From IMG/VR virus record IMGVR_UViG_3300024062_000080, positions 1-21,489 of that record: 21,489 nucleotides of DNA; one strand, given 5' to 3'. The notes beneath the pieces are model-generated. The model was not told where the DNA came from, made no database searches, and was given only the letters and a program-made list of their open reading frames with translations. Of the stretch, positions 13,421 through 19,555 are shown in pieces. Position 1 is the stretch's first letter. Each line of letters starts with the position of its first letter. The position numbers were made by a program, and so were the translations under genes. This stretch comes from a virus.

Positions 13421-13775
13421 TGTCTTTGTTTAACAATTCGTATTTCTTTTTAATATATTCTGCCCTTTTCTTTTGTTTCTCGATGTCAGTCTTAACTTGT
13501 TTCTTCTCCCAATCAAATTTAATTAACTTGTCTGGAGTTAGGTTTTGTCCTTTCTTAGTGTGTGGCTGTAAATTAACACAAGCCAACCATCTTACTCTCT
13601 CCCATTCCCATTGCTGTTCTTTCTCTACTCTATCGTTTACGCCTTTCTGCATACAGATAAACTCGTGAAAAGTTAAACTCCAAAAGTCTTGAGGTAATAA
13701 TCCGAAGCCATAACCTATAGCTTCTAACTTATCCCAAGTTACTTCTTTTTCTTCGCCCCTTTCGGAGCTTTCACG
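13413..13775 (-). CDS. Tail assembly chaperone T segment, made as a GT fusion by -1 frameshift
   Basis: This frame is expressed by a -1 slip from the G gene at GGGAAAC (13775-13781). The fusion has 104 G residues plus 120 from here, 224 in all. It starts RESSERGEEKEVTWDKLEAI, continues GYGFGLLPQDFWSLTFHEF and EQQWEWERVRWLACVNLQP, and ends in a Lys-rich helix. The Trp/Phe pattern (LLPQDFW-x-LT, then WEWERVRWLA) is the usual T-domain signature of siphovirus chaperones. GT binds the tape measure while G coats it, and the T part is needed in small amounts. The internal ATG at 13652 would give only 79 residues and lose the WDKLEAIGYGFGLLP part, so independent translation is unlikely. It ends 8 nt inside the tape measure gene. 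Confidence 0.85.
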   Translation of the reverse strand, partial: RESSERGEEKEVTWDKLEAIGYGFGLLPQDFWSLTFHEFICMQKGVNDRVEKEQQWEWERVRWLACVNLQPHTKKGQNLTPDKLIKFDWEKKQVKTDIEKQKKRAEYIKKKYELLNKDNG

Positions 13776-14086
13776 TTTCCCTCTGTCTCAAATTTAGCGG
13801 AGAATTGATTAGAGAATATCTCTAGCACTTTATTTAGTGCGTCAAAATCTTCGTCTAGCAAGTCTGCGACATCATCAACATTTAAAGAACATTCTTGACC
13901 ACTCACTCTTGAGCCGTCTTTTATTCCGTTTAGGATTAGATAACAAGCATCATCTAAGCTCATACCATCTCCTAGCTTATCTAAGTCAGCTAAACTTCTT
14001 CCAGTATCTTTACAAAATAACCTCAACGAGTTCATTCCAAATCTTACTGGGTAATCCTTTCCGTTTATTATTACAATTTCGTACAT
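13739..14086 (-). CDS. Tail assembly chaperone G
   Basis: The 115-residue unshifted product is a tail assembly chaperone (lambda gpG role) placed between the major tail protein and the tape measure. The N-terminal domain begins IVIINGKDYPVRFGMNSLRL and FCKDTGRSLADLDKLGDGMS, then an acidic helix (VDDVADLLDEDFDALNKVLE). The C-terminal tail KAPKGAKKKK is encoded over the frameshift hairpin. It probably coats the tape measure during tail assembly and is absent from the finished virion. The slippery GGGAAAC covers codons 103-104, in phase. A strong intergenic fold ends three bases before its ATG and may limit its translation. Confidence 0.85.
   Translation of the reverse strand: MYEIVIINGKDYPVRFGMNSLRLFCKDTGRSLADLDKLGDGMSLDDACYLILNGIKDGSRVSGQECSLNVDDVADLLDEDFDALNKVLEIFSNQFSAKFETEGNVKAPKGAKKKK
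13755..13781 (-). promoter_or_regulatory. Programmed -1 ribosomal frameshift signal
   Basis: In the sense direction the cassette is the slippery heptamer GGGAAAC (13781-13775, read G-GGA-AAC), a 6-nt spacer GTGAAA, then the hairpin GCTCC-GAAA-GGGGC (13768-13755), 5 bp with a GNRA loop and one U-G pair. Heptamer phase was checked against the start at 14086. The -1 frame has a TGA just upstream and is open downstream for 120 codons, so the slip must occur between that TGA and the zero-frame stop. Confidence 0.88.
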
Positions 14087-14088
14087 AT

Positions 14089-14152
14089 CTTTGTTAGTTT
14101 AAGTTTTTGCTAGTTGGGAGACGTGCCGTAGCACAATCCCCAACCAACAAAG
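14089..14152 (-). other. Structured intergenic RNA between major tail protein and chaperone
   Basis: The transcript can fold into an outer 11-bp stem, CTTTGTTGGTT (14152-14142) with AACTAACAAAG (14099-14089), one G-U pair. Inside is a smaller hairpin: GGGA/TCCC, a bulged region, then GTGC-TACG-GCAC capped by a C(UACG)G tetraloop. The outer 3' arm ends two bases before the chaperone ATG. No T-tract follows, so it is not a usual terminator. It may stabilise the tail protein mRNA or restrain chaperone translation. Confidence 0.65.
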
Positions 14153-14159
14153 AAATTAT

Positions 14160-14600
14160 TTATGATACAAATGATTGAGTTATAGCTCCAGTACCTTCTA
14201 AAGATACGGAATAAGTAGGAGCATCTTCTACACCACCACTAGCCTCAAAACTTGTTACAAATGCAGAACCAGTATAGTAAGCATCGCCAGTAGTTTCTCC
14301 ACTATATTTAAAAGTGAAAGTTGCTGCTGTTCTTGCTAACATCTGAGTTACTAAATCACTTGGGTCTGTTGTAGTTCCAGCAGTAGGAGATACATCATAT
14401 ACACCATCAGCAGAAATACTAAAAGACTTTTGACCACCTAACAAATCTCTGAAACCAGCAGAGTCTTTTGTTGAGATGTCTATTGTATCTACATTAATAC
14501 TTAAACTTACATTTTGTGCGTGTAGCAGTTTGTATTCTGCTGCAACGCCATTTACTTCTTGAATTTCGATAATTAAATCGGTTCCATTGAAAATTGCCAT
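14160..14600 (-). CDS. Major tail (tube) protein
   Basis: A 146-residue protein of the TP901-1-like major tail protein type that polymerises into the tail tube. The first strand (NGTDLIIEIQEVNGVAAEYK) is followed by the family's typical segment SLSINVDTIDISTKDSAGF and a loop RDLLGGQKSFSISADGVYD. Beta strands continue (AATFTFKYSGETTGDAYYTG), and the end GTGAITQSFVS matches the usual closing strand of such proteins. Composition is Thr/Ser/Gly-rich with no Cys or Trp. It precedes the tail chaperone and tape measure, as expected. The structured intergenic RNA after it may keep its mRNA abundant relative to downstream genes. Confidence 0.88.
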   Translation of the reverse strand: MAIFNGTDLIIEIQEVNGVAAEYKLLHAQNVSLSINVDTIDISTKDSAGFRDLLGGQKSFSISADGVYDVSPTAGTTTDPSDLVTQMLARTAATFTFKYSGETTGDAYYTGSAFVTSFEASGGVEDAPTYSVSLEGTGAITQSFVS

Positions 14601-14625
14601 CGTTTTTTAATTTTTAAATTTATAA

Positions 14626-14805
14626 TTAGCTAATATTTAAATCATCAGAAGATTCGATTTTCTTCTTAGATTTCTTTTTGGGTTTGCCTAAAGCATCATT
14701 GAATATTAATATTCTATAGATTTTTTGACTTACCTCATAAGACTCGTCTTTCGTATATTCTACTCCTCGAATCTCAATATCTTTTTTTATATATACTTTA
14801 TACAT
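14626..14805 (-). CDS. 59-residue protein between tail terminator and major tail protein
   Basis: Found by hand translation of the 207-nt interval. The frame runs from ATG 14805, two bases after the tail-terminator stop, to TAA at 14626. The N-terminal half (MYKVYIKKDIEIRGVEYTKD, ESYEVSQKIYRILIFNDALG) looks like a small beta fold, and the C-terminal tail is Lys-rich (KPKKKSKKKIESSDD). The I-x-x-x-G-V-x-Y-x-x-x-E-x-Y-x-V pattern recalls small Mu-type virion or neck-adjacent proteins, but I do not assign a family. Its exact fit between two tail genes supports it being real. Confidence 0.65.
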   Translation of the reverse strand: MYKVYIKKDIEIRGVEYTKDESYEVSQKIYRILIFNDALGKPKKKSKKKIESSDDLNIS

Positions 14806-14807
14806 AT

Positions 14808-15224
14808 CTATCTATTTATGTTAAATCTGTAATCTTGTGCTATACCATACAAACCAATACTACCAGCAGAATCATCGTAAAGCTCGTTCTGGTCTTGGTA
14901 AAATATCTTGTCTACTACTACTCCACTATAAGTGCCACTAACGTAGTCTAGAGCTGTTCTAACGTGACCAGCTAGAGTTACCATATCAGCGTAGCTATTG
15001 TGATATATGCTTATCTGTACTCTAACATAGTCATACTCACTTACTCCGTTCTTAGTGTTGTTAGGCTCATCTCCAAACATCTGATAAGTTATATAAGGTA
15101 ACTTAACGTCTGTAGGGAAATTGTAACGACTAGGAAAGATTCTCAAGTTTCCACTTGTAGTAACTAATGGAGCTACGTTTGAGTCGTTGCTAAGTATGTT
15201 ATATATTACTTTTCCTATCTCCAT
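14808..15224 (-). CDS. Tail terminator/completion protein, DUF3168-like
   Basis: A 138-residue protein fitting the DUF3168 tail-completion family, which caps the tail tube and links it to the neck. The N-terminus GKVIYNILSNDSNVAPLVTT and RIFPSRYNFPTDVKLPYITY contains the typical I-(F/Y)-P-x-x-x-P-x-x-x-x-P-Y-(I/V)-x-Y pattern. A central YDYVRVQISIYHNSYADMVT and a C-terminal strand GLYGIAQDYRFNI complete the alpha/beta fold. It joins the gp10-like gene at TAATG. Order (connector, head closure, gp10-like, this gene, tube) is the standard HK97/SPP1 neck order with two adhesin-like genes inserted earlier. Confidence 0.85.
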   Translation of the reverse strand: MEIGKVIYNILSNDSNVAPLVTTSGNLRIFPSRYNFPTDVKLPYITYQMFGDEPNNTKNGVSEYDYVRVQISIYHNSYADMVTLAGHVRTALDYVSGTYSGVVVDKIFYQDQNELYDDSAGSIGLYGIAQDYRFNINR

Positions 15225-15703
15225 TACTTCATTCTTTTGTCAATGAGTTTTTTTATTTCTCCTATAACACTATTAATAGCTGTATTGCCTTTACTAGCAG
15301 CAGTCTTATCTAACATTCTAAGTCCTGGAATACCTCTAAATCCATACTCTAAGAAATAGAAATAAAATCCAGACTTCTCTTTACTAGCAAATGATTTTTT
15401 AACTCTTGGTCCTATATATACTGTAGGTGGTTTGCCTTTTACGTTCTTACCATTTATAACAGCTAAAGACTTTTTAAGTTGTTTAGATTCAACTGGAACA
15501 ATAGACTTAAGCTCTTGTAGTATAGGCTTGGCAGCTTTACGCATTCCTTGTCTCAATAGTGTTTTGTTTTTACTATCAGACATATTAAGCTTCTCTAAAT
15601 CCTTAATTAAAGACTTCAGCTCTTTCTCATCAATGGTAGCTGTAACAAAACCAGCGTGACCACCTTGATTACCTCTTAATATTTTACTTGTTCCTATTGC
15701 CAT
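15224..15703 (-). CDS. HK97 gp10-like neck/tail-joining protein
   Basis: A 159-residue basic protein of the HK97 gp10-like family involved in joining tail to head. Features are DLEKLNMSDSKNKTLLRQGM, RKAAKPILQELKSIVPVESK and QLKKSLAVIN: the usual helix R-x-A-(A/V)-K-P-(I/V)-x-x-x-x-x-x-x-V-P, then S/K-x-x-L-K-K-S-L. These are followed by a strand (TVYIGPRVKK), the aromatic motif FYFYFLEYGFRGIPG, and a closing helix. The aromatic-E-Y/F-G motif is typical. It is bounded by TAATG junctions on both sides, so its translation is coupled to the small upstream protein and the tail terminator. Confidence 0.85.
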   Translation of the reverse strand: MAIGTSKILRGNQGGHAGFVTATIDEKELKSLIKDLEKLNMSDSKNKTLLRQGMRKAAKPILQELKSIVPVESKQLKKSLAVINGKNVKGKPPTVYIGPRVKKSFASKEKSGFYFYFLEYGFRGIPGLRMLDKTAASKGNTAINSVIGEIKKLIDKRMK

Positions 15704-15912
15704 TATTGCTCTGGAAAAGGGTTAATACCGTTATCTATTAATATATTTATCCAATCTATTTCCTTAGTGTATAAGTCTACATCAGACCACTTAGTCTCTA
15801 AGCATTGATAGGTTTCTAGCACTCCATACGATACTATCGCATCGCTATCGTTCCATACGATGTAGTAACTCTTTACCTCTGGGTAACATATTTCTGTTAA
15901 TCTTAAACTCAT
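15703..15912 (-). CDS. Small protein of unknown function in the neck module
   Basis: The 69-residue product is acidic and rich in Tyr, Trp and Ile, e.g. RLTEICYPEVKSYYIVWNDS, YGVLETYQCLETKWSDVDLY and a C-terminal helix ending NPFPEQ. No motif is recognised. TGATG joins it to the LamG-type adhesin before it and TAATG joins it to the gp10-like gene after it. Its position suggests a partner, chaperone or small subunit of the neck or adhesin. The two Cys residues (9 and 37) have no zinc-site pattern. Confidence 0.6.
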   Translation of the reverse strand: MSLRLTEICYPEVKSYYIVWNDSDAIVSYGVLETYQCLETKWSDVDLYTKEIDWINILIDNGINPFPEQ

Positions 15913-17468
15913 CAGCCAGTTAAATTATTTAGTTCTGCATCACTTAAAGCCTCATTAAATACTGCTAGTGCTTTGACTTTACCATAGAAATCATTATCTG
16001 TAATAGTAGCGTTAGCAAAATTAATTACATTAAGAGTATTAGCTGAAAAAATAGAGCCACTTGTACTAATATCATATTCTACTCCGTTTATCCATAATGC
16101 AAAATCATTAGCTTTATACTTGACTGCAATTTTATTAAAACTTGTTATGTTTTGACCAGACTCAAAAAAAGTATATTGAGTTACGTTATTAACATTAATA
16201 AAACCACTTATTATATTTCCTGCAACACTTAAAGTTATTCTATTTGTTAAACTTCCATCACTTATTGTAATTCTTTTACTTGCGCTTTCTTCCGCTAAAG
16301 CAGCTATCTCTGCATATAGCACACCCTCTGTTGAGTTTATTAATGTAGCACTACCAGCACCAGTTGCAGTCTCTGTAGCTCTTGTAACTGTACTACCTGT
16401 TAGTGTTGGTATGTACGATGTAGCGTAGGATAAGGCTTCTGCTTGACCACCCCATATTTCAATATCTCTTGCTGTTGCACCACTATAAGTATTTATTGAT
16501 ATTAAACTTGATGCTGAACTACTATCGTAAGTTTCTACTCTATCCCAATTACCTGTTAATGTGTGTGTTATTGCTGAACCATTTGACAATCTTATCGTTT
16601 CTCCTAGTGTACCTTTAACATAAAAACTAGCTGTTAAACCACTTGATGTAGATATATAAAGACTATCATCTGCATTCATTTGCATTCTTGTAGAGTTTTG
16701 TGTGCCATCAGGAGATATACCATAATTAGAAGTTAAAGTAACTGATGCTTCTTTACTCCATTGAGTAAAATCCTCACTATAAGTAATAAGATTAGTAGAA
16801 GTAGGCTCTAACAATATATGACCATTATCTCCATTACTATCATAGTTTATTCGTGGTATGTTGTTGGTGTCTATTATTTCTTTGACTGATACGTTGTCTA
16901 TTTTTATACTAGAATTTGTACTTGAATTTTGAAATAAAAATAATTGATTGCTCGTGTTTTTGATGTAAATAGTATAACTACCTATCTCTACACTTGGTGC
17001 TGATATGAATATTCCAGAACTTGAATAATATTTAAAATTCGTAACTCCATTATTTTCTATTATATCATATTTAAGCTCATAAGTTTTATTAGTTGTCAAA
17101 ATATTATTTGAAGATACTCCGTTAGTAGCATATGCTCTTGAATCTGATTCAGAAGCAGAATTAGACATTGTTAGACTACCATTTTCTATAATTACATTTG
17201 ATGTATTAGAATACCAGCCCAAAGTAAAACTAGATGTGTTAGGAGTTCCAGATGTGCTAAAGTCTCCATTAGTAACTAACTCACTACCAAGAGTACGTCC
17301 TACCATCTCGACTAAGCCACTAGAATTAACTCGACTAGCAACACTAGCTCTAGCAAAGTCAAAGTCCTCATAAGGCTCTACTACTGGTGCTACGTTGTAA
17401 AGCGTACCAGCCTTGTAACCAGTAGGAGTTAAGATAATACTTGCTTTATTTAATAGTCCGTCTGCCAT
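15912..17468 (-). CDS. LamG/CBM-like adhesin in the neck module
   Basis: A 518-residue virion-associated adhesin candidate. Residues 1-60 form a distinctive N-terminal part with DFDFARASVASRVNSSGLVE. Residues 61-196 look like a carbohydrate-binding jelly roll: SELVTNGDFST at the start, strand-rich centre, IKIDNVSVKEI at the end. Residues 219-345 are a second such domain (LLEPTSTNLITYSEDFTQWS). Residues 378-518 resemble a LamG/concanavalin-type domain (STEGVLYAEIAALAEES, FALWINGVEYD, FYGKVKALAVFNEALSDAEL). Such domains bind polysaccharides or glycoproteins. It joins the BspA-type gene at TAATG, so both probably decorate the head-tail neck or capsid. No enzymatic residues are assigned. Confidence 0.75.
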   Translation of the reverse strand: MADGLLNKASIILTPTGYKAGTLYNVAPVVEPYEDFDFARASVASRVNSSGLVEMVGRTLGSELVTNGDFSTSGTPNTSSFTLGWYSNTSNVIIENGSLTMSNSASESDSRAYATNGVSSNNILTTNKTYELKYDIIENNGVTNFKYYSSSGIFISAPSVEIGSYTIYIKNTSNQLFLFQNSSTNSSIKIDNVSVKEIIDTNNIPRINYDSNGDNGHILLEPTSTNLITYSEDFTQWSKEASVTLTSNYGISPDGTQNSTRMQMNADDSLYISTSSGLTASFYVKGTLGETIRLSNGSAITHTLTGNWDRVETYDSSSASSLISINTYSGATARDIEIWGGQAEALSYATSYIPTLTGSTVTRATETATGAGSATLINSTEGVLYAEIAALAEESASKRITISDGSLTNRITLSVAGNIISGFINVNNVTQYTFFESGQNITSFNKIAVKYKANDFALWINGVEYDISTSGSIFSANTLNVINFANATITDNDFYGKVKALAVFNEALSDAELNNLTG

Positions 17469-18874
17469 TAGCTTATATCGTTTAGTTCTTGTAAAAATGC
17501 TTGGCTGTCTGTAGTGTTCTCTACTACTCCTCCAGCAGCTACTACTCTAGTTGTTAGTATGCTTATGTAATCGGCTGGTGTTGGGTTAAAGATACCACCA
17601 TCAACAATAGTCCAACCATCGTCCTCTATTAAGCTAAATCGTGCAGCATAAGCTGACTCTGTAAATTGTGAGCCTCCGAAGTTTATACTAATATCGTTAT
17701 CGTGTCCTCCAGCTTGCCAAGCTATTAGCGTTGCATCGTAGTTAGAAGTAGATAAACCAGTAGCGTTCTGCATAAAGTTAGTAAAGTCAGTGACGTTACC
17801 TATAGACCACGCTGCTAGAGATTGGTCGAATAGGTCGCAGTTGTAGAGCATTGCACTCATATTTTCTACGTTAGTAGTGTCCCAACTATATATATCTCCA
17901 TTAAATTGTGAGCAGTTGTAAAATGCAGCAAACATATTATTAACATTAGAAGTGTCCCACGAGTTTAAATCTTGGTCAATAGTGTTACAATTATAAAACA
18001 TATAACTGATATTAGTTACATTACTAACATTCCAATTTTTTAAAGGCTGATTGAATGTAGAACAAACATAAAAGCATTGGTCTATTCTTGTTACTGTACT
18101 TATATCCCAATTACCAATAGCTCCATTAAAGTTAGTGCAATCTCTAAACATTTGATAAAAAGAAGTAGTAGAAATAGTTGGAGCATCTGTAGCACTAGCA
18201 TCTAAATTAGTACAACCATAAAAAGCAGCGTTAGTAGATAAGTCTAAGACTCCCCATTGTTTTACGTCAAGCATTTTAAGCCTATCTCCAGCGTTATTAA
18301 ATTGCCATCCTTGTAATGTTCCCTCTATGCTTACTTCGTATTGTCCAGCACTACTATAGGTGTGTGTAACCTCTTGCTGATTGTAACTTGTTATTGTATC
18401 GCTAGAGCCATCTCCCCAATTTACCGTAGCGTTATAACTACCACCACTAACCAATGGCATCATAAACTGAGTATTTAAACTAGAGCCACTAGATGTATTC
18501 TCTGTGTCAATAGTAAAGACAAATTGATTAGGAGCCGTTTGTGATAAGTCTACTACGTCATTCTTCTCTAATAAAAGAACCATAGCATCTTTACGACCTA
18601 TTTCTTTTATGCTCTTGATAGAATAATTAGTAGAGCCATTAGAGATAAAGTATTGTGGACTTACTCCAATGTTTGTTCTGTATCTTATTAAGCACTCTAT
18701 ACGCTCGTCATTGATTAAGGCATCAGCATCGAAGTTAGTGTTGCCACCTTTGAAGTCAAAGTCTGCGTAGATGGTAACGTAACTATTATCAGATACTTCT
18801 CTCTCGCCATAAGCGTTAGTCGAGTAAGTCTGTGTGTATAGTTTTAACTTTCTATCTAGTTTGCCTATTATCAT
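17468..18874 (-). CDS. Head-closure (gp16/joining-type) protein fused to PKD-like and BspA-like domains
   Basis: A 468-residue mosaic. Residues 1-105 are a head-tail joining protein of the SPP1 gp16 type: KLDRKLKLYTQTYSTNAYGE, TIYADFDFKGG, DERIECLIRYRTNI and a closing strand. That family normally ends near here. Residues 117-186 form a PKD-like beta domain (VNWGDGSSDT, VTHTYSSAGQYEVSIEG). Residues 218-370 are BspA-like (DUF285) repeats with Cys at 221, 246, 271, 296, 321 and 346, exactly 25 apart, and repeating W-(D/N)-x-S-x-V. Residues 430-468 are a short C-terminal module. The joining domain should anchor the protein in the neck and display the repeats. It overlaps the connector gene by ATGA and joins the adhesin at TAATG. 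Confidence 0.85.
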   Translation of the reverse strand: MIIGKLDRKLKLYTQTYSTNAYGEREVSDNSYVTIYADFDFKGGNTNFDADALINDERIECLIRYRTNIGVSPQYFISNGSTNYSIKSIKEIGRKDAMVLLLEKNDVVDLSQTAPNQFVFTIDTENTSSGSSLNTQFMMPLVSGGSYNATVNWGDGSSDTITSYNQQEVTHTYSSAGQYEVSIEGTLQGWQFNNAGDRLKMLDVKQWGVLDLSTNAAFYGCTNLDASATDAPTISTTSFYQMFRDCTNFNGAIGNWDISTVTRIDQCFYVCSTFNQPLKNWNVSNVTNISYMFYNCNTIDQDLNSWDTSNVNNMFAAFYNCSQFNGDIYSWDTTNVENMSAMLYNCDLFDQSLAAWSIGNVTDFTNFMQNATGLSTSNYDATLIAWQAGGHDNDISINFGGSQFTESAYAARFSLIEDDGWTIVDGGIFNPTPADYISILTTRVVAAGGVVENTTDSQAFLQELNDIS

Positions 18875-19500
18875 AGTTCAAGCAATCGGTAAGGAGTTAA
18901 TAAGTGGTCTACCATAAGTGGTAATTCATTTACTTGAGTTCCCATAACAACATCTTGTCGGTTCTCATAATATCGACCAACGATGATATAAATAGCTTGT
19001 ACTATTGGAGCTGGTACGTCACTAGCTGTAGCACCTACTATAAACTCAACCTCTACAGCGTTAGGTCTTTCGTAAGTGTTTGGAAAGTCTCCATTCTCCG
19101 ATTCATATATCCTTCCTGGTCTGACCTTAGTATCAACATCGTAATTAGATGCTGCTAAGGTTTGTAATGTATTGTCGGCATCGTAATACTTAATGTGAGT
19201 AACACTAGCAACATCTCCTACTTGTAAATCAATGTAAGAAGGAAACTCATCGTAAAATATATTATACGTCTGAGTCATTAATCTACGTCTAGTGAACTCT
19301 TCTACAACTTGCGTAGCAACATTAATCAAAGACGTAATATAAGTATTGTCATCGTCATAGTCTGAGTCTATTCTTAAAAATGCTTTAGCCTCTGATAATG
19401 ATATTACCGTAGACGTTGGAGCAGTCTTTAGAACTAACTTACCATAAGGCACATAGTCAGAGCCTCTTAATGTGTTAAAGTTGTAGTTATAGTATTCCAT
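18871..19500 (-). CDS. gp6-like head-tail connector protein
   Basis: A 209-residue connector of the HK97 gp6-like/DNA-packaging family that binds below the portal. Typical segments are TVISLSEAKAFLRIDSDYDD (the start of the family domain), NTYITSLINVATQVVEEFTR, RRLMTQTYNIFYDEFP and PAPIVQAIYIIVGRYYENRQ at the C-terminus. The central 80 residues carry a beta insert (TLQTLAASNYDVDTKVRPGR) as in larger family members. It follows the major capsid gene across a terminator, so lower expression than capsid is expected, matching its copy number of about 12 per virion. The next gene overlaps by ATGA. Confidence 0.88.
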   Translation of the reverse strand: MEYYNYNFNTLRGSDYVPYGKLVLKTAPTSTVISLSEAKAFLRIDSDYDDDNTYITSLINVATQVVEEFTRRRLMTQTYNIFYDEFPSYIDLQVGDVASVTHIKYYDADNTLQTLAASNYDVDTKVRPGRIYESENGDFPNTYERPNAVEVEFIVGATASDVPAPIVQAIYIIVGRYYENRQDVVMGTQVNELPLMVDHLLTPYRLLEL

Positions 19501-19502
19501 TT

Positions 19503-19540
19503 AAAAAAAAATTAATGGAGAGAGTGTTTCCACTCCCTCC
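19503..19540 (-). terminator. Hairpin terminator between major capsid and connector
   Basis: In the sense direction GGAGGGAGTG-GAAA-CACTCTCTCC makes a 10-bp stem with one G-U pair and a GAAA tetraloop (19540-19517), followed by ATTAA and nine T. It is a strong rho-independent terminator placed inside the structural operon, 16 bases after the capsid stop. Partial read-through would lower neck and tail gene expression relative to capsid. Confidence 0.85.
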
Positions 19541-19555
19541 GTTAAAATAAACAAA

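Noticed and set aside
13413-13652. Independent 79-residue gene from the internal ATG at 13652
   Set aside because: The same frame continues 41 codons upstream with typical chaperone T sequence and a frameshift signal in the right place, so the segment is better explained as part of the GT fusion.
13405-13668. Plus-strand ORF of 87 codons opposite the chaperone T segment
   Set aside because: It is antisense to a clearly coding frame, has no leader or promoter, and reads as a shadow of the opposite strand. The other plus-strand ORFs (645-851, 1039-1230, 1435-1626, 7196-7441, 7774-8007, 8280-8549, 13837-14097, 15432-15659, 18934-19158) were rejected for the same reason.
13742-13754. A second possible slippery run, G-AAA-AAG, near the end of chaperone G
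   Set aside because: It lies downstream of the hairpin and has no structure after it. GGGAAAC matches the canonical pattern and spacing much better.
14114-14143. Rho-independent terminator after the major tail protein
   Set aside because: The stem is bulged and no T-tract follows on either strand, so it is treated as a structured RNA.
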